Assembly (NCBI RefSeq): GCF_023333595.1
Contig: NZ_JAIQZM010000002.1
Coordinates: 1 to 50,967, forward strand
DNA: 50,967 nucleotides
Direction of reading: 5' to 3'
From: Argonema galeatum A003/A1
Lineage (GTDB): Bacteria > Cyanobacteriota > Cyanobacteriia > Cyanobacteriales > Aerosakkonemataceae
Made by a program: the position numbers and the translations under genes. Below, piece by piece: positions 1-8,485 of the stretch (position 1 is the first letter of the stretch; each line of letters begins with the position of its first letter). A model generated the notes under the pieces. The model was not told where the DNA came from. It worked only from the letters and a program-made list of their open reading frames with translations, and ran no database searches.

Positions 1-249
1 TTTTAATAATTTTGAAATACGGGCTTTACTATTGTGGCATTTTCATAACATTTTAGCACACTAAGTACGGAAGAGCCGAAAAAATTTGTTCTTGCGCCAT
101 AGAGGACCGATCGCTTCTCTCACGCCGGAAACTGGATGTTAGAATACCAGGACTGAACGATTGTGTAAATTTAACAAAAAATAGCAAAACTTTTGTGCAG
201 TAAAAACGAGGCATTCTGACCTAATCGATCGCCTGCGACAAGAAGACCT

Positions 250-2178
250 ATGGAATCATCTTTTCAAATTACCCTGCAAATAGTGATAGCAGTCCTTGCA
301 GGCATTCTAGCTCAGGTTCTGGCCGCATTTCTCAAAGTTCCTGGCATTGTCTTCTTGTTGCTTTTTGGCATTCTGTTGGGGCCTAGTGTTTCTGGGCTGC
401 TACATCCTAACTTGCTGGGCACTGGTCTGGAAGTCATTGTTGCCCTCTGTGTAGCTATCATCCTATTCGAGGGTGGCCTAAACCTGGAACTCCGAGATTT
501 GGGTGAGGTTTCGGGTAGCCTCCGAAATTTAGTCACCTTTGGTACTCTGATCACCCTGATGGGAGGCGGCATGGCTGCACACTGGCTGGGGGAGTTCCCT
601 TGGCCGATCGCATTTCTTTATGCTTCCCTGGTAGTAGTAACAGGCCCCACTGTGGTTAGTCCCCTCCTCAAGCACGTCAAAGTCGATCGACAAGTTGCTG
701 CACTTCTAGAAGGAGAAGGCGTCTTGATCGACCCGGTAGGGGCAATTCTGGCCGTAGTCGTGCTGGACACTATCGTGAATGCAGGTGTCAATCCTTCGAT
801 CGCTATCATCGGCTTATTCCTGCGACTCGGCATTGGCGGTGGCATTGGTGCTGCTGGCGGCTGGTTGCTGGGCTTGATTCTCAAACGCGCTAATTTTCTG
901 TCAGAAGACCTGAAAAACCTGGTTGTTTTGGCTGGTTTGTGGGGCTTGTTTGGTTTGGCGCAATTAATCCGCAGCGAGTCGGGACTGATGGCAACCGTAG
1001 TCGCCGGAATTGTCATGAAAGCATCGTCAGTTCCAGAAGAACGACTGTTGCGGCGGTTTAAAGGTCAGCTGACTGTTCTCAGCGTCTCGGTTTTGTTCAT
1101 TCTCCTGTCGGCGGGTTTATCAATTGCCAGTTTATTTGCCCTTGGTTGGGGTAGCTTGTTTACCGTCTTGGTGCTGATGTTTGTCGTGCGCCCCTTAAGC
1201 ATCACCTTATGTACCTTAAACAGCGATTTCAACTGGCGGCAAAAAATATTTCTCAGCTGGGTTGCCCCCAGGGGAATTGTTTCGGCTTCTGTGGCGTCTT
1301 TGTTCTCAATTCTGTTAACCGAACGGGGAATAAATGGCGGAGATTCGATCAAAGCTCTTGTTTTCCTCACCATTATTATGACCGTGTTTGTGCAAGGGCT
1401 GACCGCTGGTTGGATAGCCAATTTGCTGCAAATCACTTCAAAAGAGGCAACAGGTGCGGTAATTGTGGGCTGTAATCCTTTAAGTAGATTGATTGCTCGT
1501 TTATTTCAAGAACGAGGAGAATTGGTTGTTTTAATCGATACCGATCCGCAAGCTTGCCTAATAGCCGAACAGGAGAATTTACGAGTTTTCTTAAGCAGCG
1601 GTCTTGATACCAGCGTTTTGGAAGAGGCGGGGCTGGCATCAATGGGGACTTTCGTAGCTATGACCAGCAATGGAGAAGTAAATTTAGTGTTAGCTCAACG
1701 CGCCGCAGAAGAATTCGCACCTCCTAGAGTTTTGGCAGTATTTCCCCTAGAACCTCAAGCTAATCCTGCGAAGAATAAATCTAAGGTACAACAGGCTTTT
1801 GTTTCGCAATTACAGATTAAGAATTGGAATGAGTATTTGAATGAGGGGAAAGTTAAATTAGGCGAAACAGCGCTGAAGGAAGAGGGATTTGCGTTTCATC
1901 AGGCGCATCTTCAGGCGCTGATTCGTTCTGAAGATCTAATGCCGTTGTTAATAGAACGAGACGATCGCCTAATGGTCGTTCCAGCGTCTGAAGATTGGCG
2001 GTTGGGCGATCGCATTATCTACCTCTTGCACGACCCAAGACCCAACCTGCTCAAGCGTTTATCCGGTGCTAGTCCGTCCTCTCGCCTGTCCCTAGAAAAG
2101 TTGCCAGAAGTCGAGGAAGTGCCAATTGCTTCTCCAGCCTTGGAAGTTCCCCTAGCCCCTAGAACACCGATTCAGTAA
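250..2178 (+). CDS. CPA1-type cation:proton antiporter with C-terminal RCK (TrkA-N/TrkA-C) domains
   Basis: A 642-residue inner-membrane antiporter that should exchange Na+ or K+ for H+. Residues 1-395 are a run of about 12 hydrophobic segments typical of the Na+/H+ exchanger fold, with the family-like motifs GPTVVSPLL and EGEGVLIDPVGA (acidic residue in the transport core). Residues about 400-520 form a Rossmann-like RCK/TrkA-N domain (start AVIVGCNP), followed by a TrkA-C-like part ending near LGDRIIYLL at about 593. RCK domains usually gate transport by nucleotide or ion binding. The last 45 residues are a Pro/Leu-rich tail. The ATG start fits the first hydrophobic helix. The gene stands alone and converges on the lipase-like gene. 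The exact cation cannot be read from sequence. Confidence 0.9.
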   Translation: MESSFQITLQIVIAVLAGILAQVLAAFLKVPGIVFLLLFGILLGPSVSGLLHPNLLGTGLEVIVALCVAIILFEGGLNLELRDLGEVSGSLRNLVTFGTLITLMGGGMAAHWLGEFPWPIAFLYASLVVVTGPTVVSPLLKHVKVDRQVAALLEGEGVLIDPVGAILAVVVLDTIVNAGVNPSIAIIGLFLRLGIGGGIGAAGGWLLGLILKRANFLSEDLKNLVVLAGLWGLFGLAQLIRSESGLMATVVAGIVMKASSVPEERLLRRFKGQLTVLSVSVLFILLSAGLSIASLFALGWGSLFTVLVLMFVVRPLSITLCTLNSDFNWRQKIFLSWVAPRGIVSASVASLFSILLTERGINGGDSIKALVFLTIIMTVFVQGLTAGWIANLLQITSKEATGAVIVGCNPLSRLIARLFQERGELVVLIDTDPQACLIAEQENLRVFLSSGLDTSVLEEAGLASMGTFVAMTSNGEVNLVLAQRAAEEFAPPRVLAVFPLEPQANPAKNKSKVQQAFVSQLQIKNWNEYLNEGKVKLGETALKEEGFAFHQAHLQALIRSEDLMPLLIERDDRLMVVPASEDWRLGDRIIYLLHDPRPNLLKRLSGASPSSRLSLEKLPEVEEVPIASPALEVPLAPRTPIQ

Positions 2179-2202
2179 TACTTGGTGGTGCGTTTTTGGC
2201 TT

Positions 2203-2276
2203 GTAGGGGCGAAGCATTCGGGCAGGAAATCTAGGGTAAGAGCGATATATTTTATACCCGAATGCTTCGCCCCTAC
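2203..2276. terminator. 20-bp perfect inverted repeat between convergent genes
   Basis: The arms 2203-2222 (GTAGGGGCGAAGCATTCGGG) and 2257-2276 are exact reverse complements separated by 34 bases. The repeat lies between the 3' ends of the antiporter and the lipase-like gene, so it could end transcription from both sides. The core GTAGGGGCGAAGC recurs at about 44361, so it is also a member of an interspersed repeat family. It has no strong U-run. Confidence 0.6.
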
Positions 2277-2301
2277 GATTACTGAATTGCTGTTCTAGCC
2301 C

Positions 2302-3003
2302 CTAAGCTAGGTAAGACGCCCAAGATTGCAAAGCTGTCGGCGAACCATACCAAATACCGGGAGATCTGGGGGAATGTAGCACACCTTCTATAACGAGATT
2401 TTCTGCCCCTTCCAGATGAGCAGCTTCAATGGGGGTAATGCCGTCTCCCCAGCTATCTCCTCTGCCGCAGGTTAATTGATAACTGCTGTAGGCTAACCAA
2501 CTGCCTGGGCGTCTAGCACCGTAGATGGCTTTACCAGCAACGCAGATGTAGCGCACTTGCGGATAGAATGCACCTGGATAGTTGATTTTGACAAAATCTA
2601 GATTGCGTTTTGTCCAACGCTCTAGACTAACATGGGGAGTACCCAGGGTTACTAGGGTGGCGATATATGGATGAGCGTGCCACAAACCAGCCGTCTCCGT
2701 AACGTCACCATGAATAATGTAAGGCTGTTCTCCCAGATAAATCCGAGATATCCAGCCGCCTGCTGAGTGACCGATCAGGTTAATCTGGGAAACGTTGTAT
2801 TGCTGCAACATCTGTTTGACCGTTCGATCGAGTTGCCGCAAAATAGGCACCATTGACCGACCTCCTACAGTTGGCAACCAATCTCGTTTTCGCAAAGGCA
2901 CTGTCACCGTTGGAAAACCGAGTTGTTGCAAGAGTTGTTCCATCGGGCGGTAGGCGATCGCACCTTCCAGATATCCCGGCATAATAACAGTAGGCAAAGG
3001 CAT
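2302..3003 (-). CDS. Lipase/esterase-like alpha/beta hydrolase
   Basis: A 233-residue alpha/beta-hydrolase without a signal peptide, predicted cytoplasmic. The nucleophile elbow GHSAGG gives Ser80, preceded by the beta strand VSQINLI. A late acidic segment (GDGITPIEAAHLEG) and a His near residue 210 (VLHSP) can supply the rest of the triad. The N-terminus PTVIMPGYLEGA is the usual lipase-like oxyanion strand. Related genes occur widely in cyanobacteria as putative lipases or acylesterases; the substrate is unknown. It is divergent from cobI with only 27 bp between the chosen starts, so the two promoters must overlap the neighbouring 5' ends. Confidence 0.8.
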   Translation of the reverse strand: MPLPTVIMPGYLEGAIAYRPMEQLLQQLGFPTVTVPLRKRDWLPTVGGRSMVPILRQLDRTVKQMLQQYNVSQINLIGHSAGGWISRIYLGEQPYIIHGDVTETAGLWHAHPYIATLVTLGTPHVSLERWTKRNLDFVKINYPGAFYPQVRYICVAGKAIYGARRPGSWLAYSSYQLTCGRGDSWGDGITPIEAAHLEGAENLVIEGVLHSPRSPGIWYGSPTALQSWASYLA

Positions 3004-3030
3004 TTTCGATTTGGGATTTTAGGTTTGATT

Positions 3031-3795
3031 GTGCAAGCAGGCATACTCTACGGAATCAGCGTCGGGACGGGCGATCCAGAATTGATTACCCTCAAGGGAC
3101 TGCGATTGCTCAAACAGGTGCCGGTGGTAGCTTTCCCTTTGGGGGTAGGCGGCAAACCAGGTATGGCTGAGCAGATTGTAGCTCAATGGCTGAGTCCCTC
3201 AAGCGTGCAGCTGGCTTTGAATTTCCCCTACGTGCAGGATGAAACTATTCTCTCCTCCGCGTGGCATCAGGCGGCAGAACAAGTCTGGCAATATCTTGAA
3301 AAAGGTAAAGATGTGGCTTTTGCCTGCGAAGGGGATGTAAGTTTTTACAGTACTTTTACGTATTTGGCTCAGACACTGCAAGAGCTGCATCCAGAGGTGG
3401 CGATCCAAACTGTACCGGGAGTTTGTTCGCCGATGGCGGCGGCGTCAGTGTTGGGGATACCTTTGACAATTCGCGATCGAAAGTTGGTTGTGTTACCGGC
3501 GCTTTATCGGGTGGAGGAATTGGAGGCGGTTCTAGACTGGGCTGATGTGGTAGTTTTACTCAAGGTAAGTTCAGTTTACGATCGAGTTTGGCAGGTTTTA
3601 CAGCGGCGTCAGTTACTGAGTCGCAGCTATGTTGTGGAACGAGCGACACTACCGGATATGGTAATTTATAGGGATTTGTGCGATCGGCCCCATCTCAAGT
3701 TACCCTACTTCTCGTTGCTGATTGTTCAAGTAACTAATGAGGAACTAGAAAAGTCAAAAGTCAAAAGTCAAAAGTCAAAAGAAAAAACAAGCTAG
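3031..3795 (+). CDS. cobI: Precorrin-2 C20-methyltransferase
   Basis: A SAM-dependent methyltransferase of cobalamin (B12) synthesis that converts precorrin-2 to precorrin-3. The N-terminus GILYGISVGTGDPELITLKG carries the GxGxGDPELITLKG signature of the uroporphyrinogen/precorrin methylase fold, and VPGVCSPMAAAS follows at mid-protein. The frame is open back to 2923, but that would overlap the divergent lipase gene by 81 bp; GTG 3031 puts the signature near residue 4, as in relatives, so I chose it (254 aa). No B12 riboswitch is visible upstream. The last 15 codons are written by an AGTCAAAA tandem repeat, giving a Lys/Ser-rich tail foreign to the family. Confidence 0.85.
   Translation: MQAGILYGISVGTGDPELITLKGLRLLKQVPVVAFPLGVGGKPGMAEQIVAQWLSPSSVQLALNFPYVQDETILSSAWHQAAEQVWQYLEKGKDVAFACEGDVSFYSTFTYLAQTLQELHPEVAIQTVPGVCSPMAAASVLGIPLTIRDRKLVVLPALYRVEELEAVLDWADVVVLLKVSSVYDRVWQVLQRRQLLSRSYVVERATLPDMVIYRDLCDRPHLKLPYFSLLIVQVTNEELEKSKVKSQKSKEKTS
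3749..3783. repeat. AGTCAAAA octamer tandem repeat at the cobI 3' end
   Basis: About four copies of AGTCAAAA run through the last codons of cobI and supply its final residues. Such short tandem repeats normally sit between genes in filamentous cyanobacteria; here one overlaps the coding end. Confidence 0.8.
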
Positions 3796-3822
3796 TCCCA
3801 TCCCCCACACCTCTTTTCTTTT

Positions 3823-3858
3823 GGCTCTTTCGGAGTTGTTATACTTTTGTTCAAAAAA
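3823..3858 (+). repeat. Interspersed repeat copy A (second copy inverted at 33431-33466)
   Basis: GGCTCTTTCGGAGTTGT, five variable bases, then TTTTGTTCAAAAAA. The same sequence occurs reverse-complemented at 33431-33466 with a different five-base spacer, so both belong to one dispersed family. Confidence 0.7.
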
Positions 3859-3872
3859 ACAATATTTTTATT

Positions 3873-3988
3873 CCCCCACTCCCCCACTCTCCCACTCTCC
3901 CACTCCCCCACTCCCCCACTCCCCCACTCTCCCACTCCCCCACTCCCCCACTCTCCCACTCCCCCACTCCCCCACTCCCCCACTCCCC
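3873..3988. repeat. CCCCCACT/CTCCCACT octamer tandem array
   Basis: About 14 consecutive copies of an octamer C(C/T)CCCACT fill the gap between cobI and the TonB-like gene. It is strongly strand-asymmetric (C-rich on the plus strand). A short GGGAGTGG version in the opposite orientation occurs at 34443-34478. The minus-strand open frame through it is only the repeat translated. Confidence 0.95.
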
Positions 3989-4007
3989 CTTTGATGAGGT
4001 AACCCAA

Positions 4008-5360
4008 TTGTCTACCAAAACTAAGACCAAGCATCAAATACCTGCATCCTACACTCCGCGAGTTCCAACTTATCAGGAAAAAAGATTTAATCTGCCGACT
4101 ATGTTGGCAACCTTGATTTCTGTGGGTATCCACGGATTGTTCTGGGTGATTCAGCCAGTATTATCATCCTCCAAATCGGCAGAATCCGATCGGCGAAGAA
4201 TTGTGGGATTTGTACAGTTGACTCCAGATGAACAGAGTCGCCTGCCAGAATATTCTTTGGCAAAACCCACATTGCCATCCTTACCGCCGCCACTGCCGCC
4301 CACAAATTTGTTGCCCCCTTTGCCACCAGTGCAGTCTTATACGCCTTTGCCGCCTATTCCCAACATTCCCCTTGATAACCCTCCAACTATTCCGTTGTCG
4401 CCACCGCCGGTTACTTCAAAAGAGCGTTCATCCCAGAGGCGAAGTGCTTCTCGTCGCCAAGAACTAACGCCAAAAGAGCGATCGCTTGTTACCGAGCCGG
4501 AAGTTAAAATAGAATCGCGTCAAAGGCCACAAACTGCGATCGGGCCCGATCGCACCACGACTCCTGAACGCACCGCGACTCCTGAACGCACTACTACTCC
4601 CGAACGTAGTACGCCTTCAGAACGCACCACTGCACCAGAACTTACTACTACTCCTGAACGTAGTACTTCTTCAGAACGCACTACTACTCCTGAACGCACT
4701 ACTACTCCTGAACGTAGTACTCCTTCAGAACGCCAAAATATTGCCAAAGGTACTGAAAGCAGAGTGCGACCTAATGACACTCTACCGATATTACCACCCG
4801 GTACAATTTCGCCTTCCTTAACACCCTCTCCTCCTCCTATCCAGACATTGCCGAAGATAAGCGAACCTGTCAACCCTTCAAACCTGGAAACTCGTCTACC
4901 TAATTTCTATCCCAAGGAGTCTCCCATGCCGCAGCAAAGTCAAGAATCTAGGGATTTGTCGATCAAGTATAACTACGGTTACGACTTAAATTTCACGACC
5001 GATCAATACGCATCTGGAAAGTTGAGAACCTGGTTGGAGGACAAAAACAAAAAGTTTTCAGCTAATCTGAAGATAACGACAATGGCAGACATTATCTTTG
5101 TTAAATCTCCCATAGACGAGAAGCTGCCGGATGTTAACCAAGCAAATGTCGCCGTGTTAGTAAACCCGAATGGCAAAAGGGAGGGTAACCCCGAAGTGAT
5201 ACGCAGTACTGGCTACCCTAGACTAGATCAAGCTGCAATAGAAGATATTCAAAAGCGGAGTGCCTTTCCATCAACTCGCAAGTATGAGGTTTATCTGTAT
5301 CGGATCGAGATTGAGCAAAAAGATTCACCTTCTACTTCAGGAGCTTCATCGAACAGTTGA
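4008..5360 (+). CDS. TonB-like energy-transducer protein with hexapeptide repeat
   Basis: A 450-residue predicted TonB-type protein linking inner-membrane energy to outer-membrane transporters. It has one hydrophobic segment (about residues 31-51), a long periplasmic Pro-rich part (PPLPP repeats, about 90-135), then about ten copies of a hexapeptide ERTTTP (about 180-242), and a C-terminal TonB-like fold (about 375-440) with GYPRLDQAAIEDIQK and the final strand YEVYLYRIEIE. The TTG start at 4008 has a good GAGGT site eight bases upstream (3995-3999); ATG 4101 is a weaker alternative because it would cut into the membrane segment. No exbB/exbD or receptor lies nearby. Assignment rests on architecture more than on strong motif identity. 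Confidence 0.75.
   Translation: MSTKTKTKHQIPASYTPRVPTYQEKRFNLPTMLATLISVGIHGLFWVIQPVLSSSKSAESDRRRIVGFVQLTPDEQSRLPEYSLAKPTLPSLPPPLPPTNLLPPLPPVQSYTPLPPIPNIPLDNPPTIPLSPPPVTSKERSSQRRSASRRQELTPKERSLVTEPEVKIESRQRPQTAIGPDRTTTPERTATPERTTTPERSTPSERTTAPELTTTPERSTSSERTTTPERTTTPERSTPSERQNIAKGTESRVRPNDTLPILPPGTISPSLTPSPPPIQTLPKISEPVNPSNLETRLPNFYPKESPMPQQSQESRDLSIKYNYGYDLNFTTDQYASGKLRTWLEDKNKKFSANLKITTMADIIFVKSPIDEKLPDVNQANVAVLVNPNGKREGNPEVIRSTGYPRLDQAAIEDIQKRSAFPSTRKYEVYLYRIEIEQKDSPSTSGASSNS
4548..4733 (+). repeat. In-frame 18-bp repeat encoding ERTTTP-like hexapeptides
   Basis: About ten 18-bp units encode variants of ERTTTP, ERSTPS and ERTTAP in the periplasmic linker of the TonB-like protein. Copy number is likely to vary between strains. 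Confidence 0.9.
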
Positions 5361-5502
5361 AGTTATTGATGATTTATCATCAAATTGTCTGTTGTCACCG
5401 TTGGTTAAATTTTTACCGCAGATGAAGACTCTGGAACGCAGATAAACGCAGATAAGAATCAGAACAGGAATTTTTTAGGTAACCGATGCTACCAGACATG
5501 AT

Positions 5503-6528
5503 ATGACTCCAGATTCTTCCTTTTTGGAGCGACTGCGTTGCTCATCTGAGCGATTGAGCGAACTATTAGATTGCTTCGATCGATCGCACGTACTGGTAGT
5601 GGGTGATTTGACCCTGGATGAGTTTCTCACGGGTCAGGTGGAGCGAATTTCTCGCGAAGCGCCGGTATTGATTATTCGTCACGAACAGACTCGACAGGTG
5701 CCTGGAGGTGGCGCTAATGCGGTCTATAACCTGGCAAAATTGGGCGCAAAGGTCAAGGTTGCCGGACTGGTGGGAGATGATGAGCAAGGGCAAGCTTTGC
5801 GCCGCATCTTTGAGGCTGCTGGGATTGATACTGCTGGAATGTTAATCGATCCAGACCGTCCAACGGTGACTAAAACTCGCATTTCCGGTCACGCTCGCCA
5901 GTCGGTGACGCAGCAAATTGTGCGGATCGATCGCAAATCGGATGAGTTGCCAAATGTTGATTTGCAGATGCAACTGGCCGCGTATATCCGCTCTGTGCTT
6001 GATACTGTGGATGCGGTAGTCTGTTCCGATTATGGGGATGGGGTTTTTACTCAGCCTGCGATCGAGGCGGCGCTATCTCACTCGCGGACGATTGTGGATG
6101 CACAAAAGAGTATCGAAAGATATCGAGGCGCAACCGTATTTACACCGAATTTACCGGAGGCGGAACAGGCGGTGGGGTATGCGATCGCAACTCCCCAGAC
6201 CCTCACTCAAGCTGGGCACGACCTTCTAGCCATGACTGATGCTCAGCAAATTCTGATTACCCGTGGCGAAGAGGGTATGAGCCTATTTAGCCGTTCTGGC
6301 AGCGAGGAACACATCCCCGCCTTTAATCGAACCAAGGTGTTTGATGTTACAGGTGCTGGCGATACGGTAGCGGCAGCGCTGACATTAGCTTTGAATGCGG
6401 GTGCTTCGTTTTGGGAAGCTGCTGTTTTGGGCAATTTGGCGGCTAGCATTGTAGTGCGCCAGTTTGGTACGGCGACGACGACACCAGATGAAATGAAGGC
6501 AGCATTGCGATCGCTTATAGAAGAGTAG
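5503..6528 (+). CDS. PfkB-family kinase resembling D-glycero-D-manno-heptose-7-phosphate kinase (HldE/RfaE N-domain)
   Basis: A 341-residue ribokinase/PfkB-fold sugar kinase. Residues about 20-80 match the heptose-kinase start (HVLVVGDLTLDEFLTGQVERIS, here split as LVVGDLTLDEF then RISREAPV, then GGGANAVYNLAKLGAKV). The C-terminal PfkB signature DVTGAGDTVAAAL carries the catalytic Asp. The fused nucleotidyltransferase domain of E. coli HldE is absent, so it would be a kinase-only form. A role in heptose activation for LPS or another glycan is likely, but the exact sugar is inferred. No other heptose genes are adjacent. Confidence 0.8.
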   Translation: MTPDSSFLERLRCSSERLSELLDCFDRSHVLVVGDLTLDEFLTGQVERISREAPVLIIRHEQTRQVPGGGANAVYNLAKLGAKVKVAGLVGDDEQGQALRRIFEAAGIDTAGMLIDPDRPTVTKTRISGHARQSVTQQIVRIDRKSDELPNVDLQMQLAAYIRSVLDTVDAVVCSDYGDGVFTQPAIEAALSHSRTIVDAQKSIERYRGATVFTPNLPEAEQAVGYAIATPQTLTQAGHDLLAMTDAQQILITRGEEGMSLFSRSGSEEHIPAFNRTKVFDVTGAGDTVAAALTLALNAGASFWEAAVLGNLAASIVVRQFGTATTTPDEMKAALRSLIEE

Positions 6529-6631
6529 ATACAGTGGCTCTTCCTTTAGAAGCAACCGATCGGGAAAGATGTGTTTTTACTTTCAATTTTCGCGATTTTT
6601 TAATGTTAGCAAGTTCAATCAGGAACAAAAA

Positions 6632-8200
6632 CTATTTTTCAATAGTCTCCCGTTTAAATCCTACTTTTAGTTCTGATAAACCAGATCCTTTTAGTCGCTT
6701 ACGAATCTCTTCTGTAGCAGCTTCAAAGGTAGTAAATTCCTCACTCACTCCAAAAGGAATCCAAGCGCTATATCCAATATTTTCAAGCTTTATGTTGAGC
6801 TTGGCAGGTACTATATACTTGCGAGCAGAGACATAGAACTTTTCTACAAAGCCCTCCCCATTATTTAACTTAGTGGCAGGTTTAGCAAAACCTTCCAGAT
6901 ACTCTTCCACCAAAAGCCATGCCTTTTTTTCAACACTCGCCAAAAGATAGACAGTATTAAATTGAAAATGATCGGCTTTTATCTCATTGTTATTTAGTAT
7001 TCCGTCGGCTAAGTTATATGTAGGAAACTTATACTTATCGTTAGTGTTGACATCTGATCTTTTATATCCGATAGGTTGAGGCTTCTTTAGGTCAATATTA
7101 AAACATTGCATATACACTCCCATGCGCTCTCCAGCATAACCAAAGTATATTACCTCACCTCTACTATATTTCTGGAGGTCAATTCCTCGATCGATCAGTA
7201 TCTCTTCAATGGTAGTAAATTCTGAGCTAATCAGTTTTGACTTAATAGGTCTGGAGCGACTGCCTATTCCACGCATCCCTGCCTTGTAGCCCTCACTAAT
7301 TTTTTCCAGTGCTTTCTTAGCACCTTCACTATCCACCTGTTCATTAAAGAGTAGCTTGATAGGATCTGAAATATAGGGGTTTAACCTGTTTAGATAGAGA
7401 GCATATTCTTTCTGCTTATCAGCTTGGTGTTGAAGTTTAGCTAGTGATTCTGGGGTTAATACCCTAATAGACTCTTTTGCTAAAGTAGTTTGAGTATATT
7501 CTCGAAGTCCTTCGGATTCTTCTTGGTTAAACCAACGACTCCAGTAATTAACTTCGACTACATAACTATTTACGGAGAGGCGATACATAAAAGAATATAC
7601 AGGTGGGAAACTCTCCCATTTACTAGCATAAGCCTTGCGACTGCTAAATGCTCTTTTGATAAGTGCTGATTCCTCATTTATTGACTCCGGTTTAAATTTT
7701 CCTTTAATATCAGCTAGGTCTAGACAAATATGAATCACACTTAATCCCAATATTTTCTTCTGTCCCAGCCAGGGATTGCTAATTTGAGACTCAACTTCTT
7801 TTCTTGGTGGCTCTACGCCTAATAAGAAAGCAAAATCAGCGATCGCAGCTATTGTTTCCCTTAACAGGGTTTCAGTCGGACGTACCTTTTTAGTTTTTAC
7901 TGAACTAGAGTTTAAGTGCGGATGATACTTCTCAATGCGTTGCTTTTCTACGCTATCCAGTTGAGATTCGTTAACTTGTTCGTAGTAAATGGTGAAATGT
8001 TTCTTTTTCTGCGTTTCTAGTTGGTAAATACGATGATGAGCTTTACCTTGCCAGCGTTTACGGAGGTTTTTCGCCTGCCCTATATACCAAACATTGTTAG
8101 TTTCATCTAGAATATAGTAGATTCCTGAATATTCAGGGAGTAGCTGTTTCGCTTGGAAAGAAACTTTTGGTAGTGCTAAAATTAGTGCGTCAGCAATCAA
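6632..8200 (-). CDS. Large GIY-YIG nuclease-domain protein with unknown C-terminal region
   Basis: The N-terminal 100 residues are a complete GIY-YIG nuclease domain: GIYYILD, then VWYIGQAKNLRKRW with the catalytic Arg, then SVEKQRIEKYHPHLN with the metal-binding Glu and terminal Asn. The remaining 400 or so residues I do not recognise; they are mixed alpha/beta, Lys/Glu-rich and without membrane segments. The frame opens at TTG 8215, but GGAGGT lies seven bases before a second TTG at 8200, so I chose 8200 (522 aa). Gene order gives no pathway hint: it converges on the kinase gene at 6528. GIY-YIG domains serve homing, restriction, repair and defence nucleases. Nuclease activity is likely; its role is open. 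Confidence 0.75.
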   Translation of the reverse strand: MIADALILALPKVSFQAKQLLPEYSGIYYILDETNNVWYIGQAKNLRKRWQGKAHHRIYQLETQKKKHFTIYYEQVNESQLDSVEKQRIEKYHPHLNSSSVKTKKVRPTETLLRETIAAIADFAFLLGVEPPRKEVESQISNPWLGQKKILGLSVIHICLDLADIKGKFKPESINEESALIKRAFSSRKAYASKWESFPPVYSFMYRLSVNSYVVEVNYWSRWFNQEESEGLREYTQTTLAKESIRVLTPESLAKLQHQADKQKEYALYLNRLNPYISDPIKLLFNEQVDSEGAKKALEKISEGYKAGMRGIGSRSRPIKSKLISSEFTTIEEILIDRGIDLQKYSRGEVIYFGYAGERMGVYMQCFNIDLKKPQPIGYKRSDVNTNDKYKFPTYNLADGILNNNEIKADHFQFNTVYLLASVEKKAWLLVEEYLEGFAKPATKLNNGEGFVEKFYVSARKYIVPAKLNIKLENIGYSAWIPFGVSEEFTTFEAATEEIRKRLKGSGLSELKVGFKRETIEK

Positions 8201-8215
8201 AATATTTACCTCCAA

Positions 8216-8485
8216 TGTCGTTCGATATTAAGCTTATTTCAGTCTTCCCTTCTCTAATTATTTTTCTCAATTTAAGAGGAAAAATCACAAACTACTTCAA
8301 TTGACAAAAAAAGCAATACGATGGGTGCTGTAGGGACGTTCGCGTAGCGTGCCGGAGGCATTAGCATGAGGGGAGCAATCAATCTTCGGCCATTATTTTT
8401 TGCCCTCATGCTTCGCCCGACCAAGTGATGTATAAACACACACACTTTATTACTTTTGTCAAGGAACGATTAATAGACTGGGGCT
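8216..8485. repeat. Intergenic region with interspersed palindromic repeat
   Basis: The 270-bp gap holds a GTTCGCGTAGCGTGCCGGAG block (about 8339-8358), a family also seen degenerately at about 20400 and, as GAACGCTTCGCGAAC, inside the WD40 gene at 50252-50266. Next to it GCATGAGGG (about 8364) and CCCTCATGC (about 8403) form an inverted repeat. I see no small gene here. Confidence 0.6.

Noticed and set aside
2923..3030. Longer cobI start
   Set aside because: It would overlap the divergent lipase gene by 81 bp and adds residues foreign to the family; GTG 3031 fits the signature.
2990..3030. Cobalamin riboswitch before cobI
   Set aside because: The gap to the divergent gene is 27 bp, too short for a riboswitch.
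3792..4133. Minus-strand 113-codon frame
   Set aside because: Most of it is the octamer array translated as GGVGEWGS units; no ribosome site and it overlaps the start of the TonB-like gene.
4520..4873. Minus-strand frame with VVRSGVV repeats
   Set aside because: It is the antisense of the hexapeptide repeat in the TonB-like gene.
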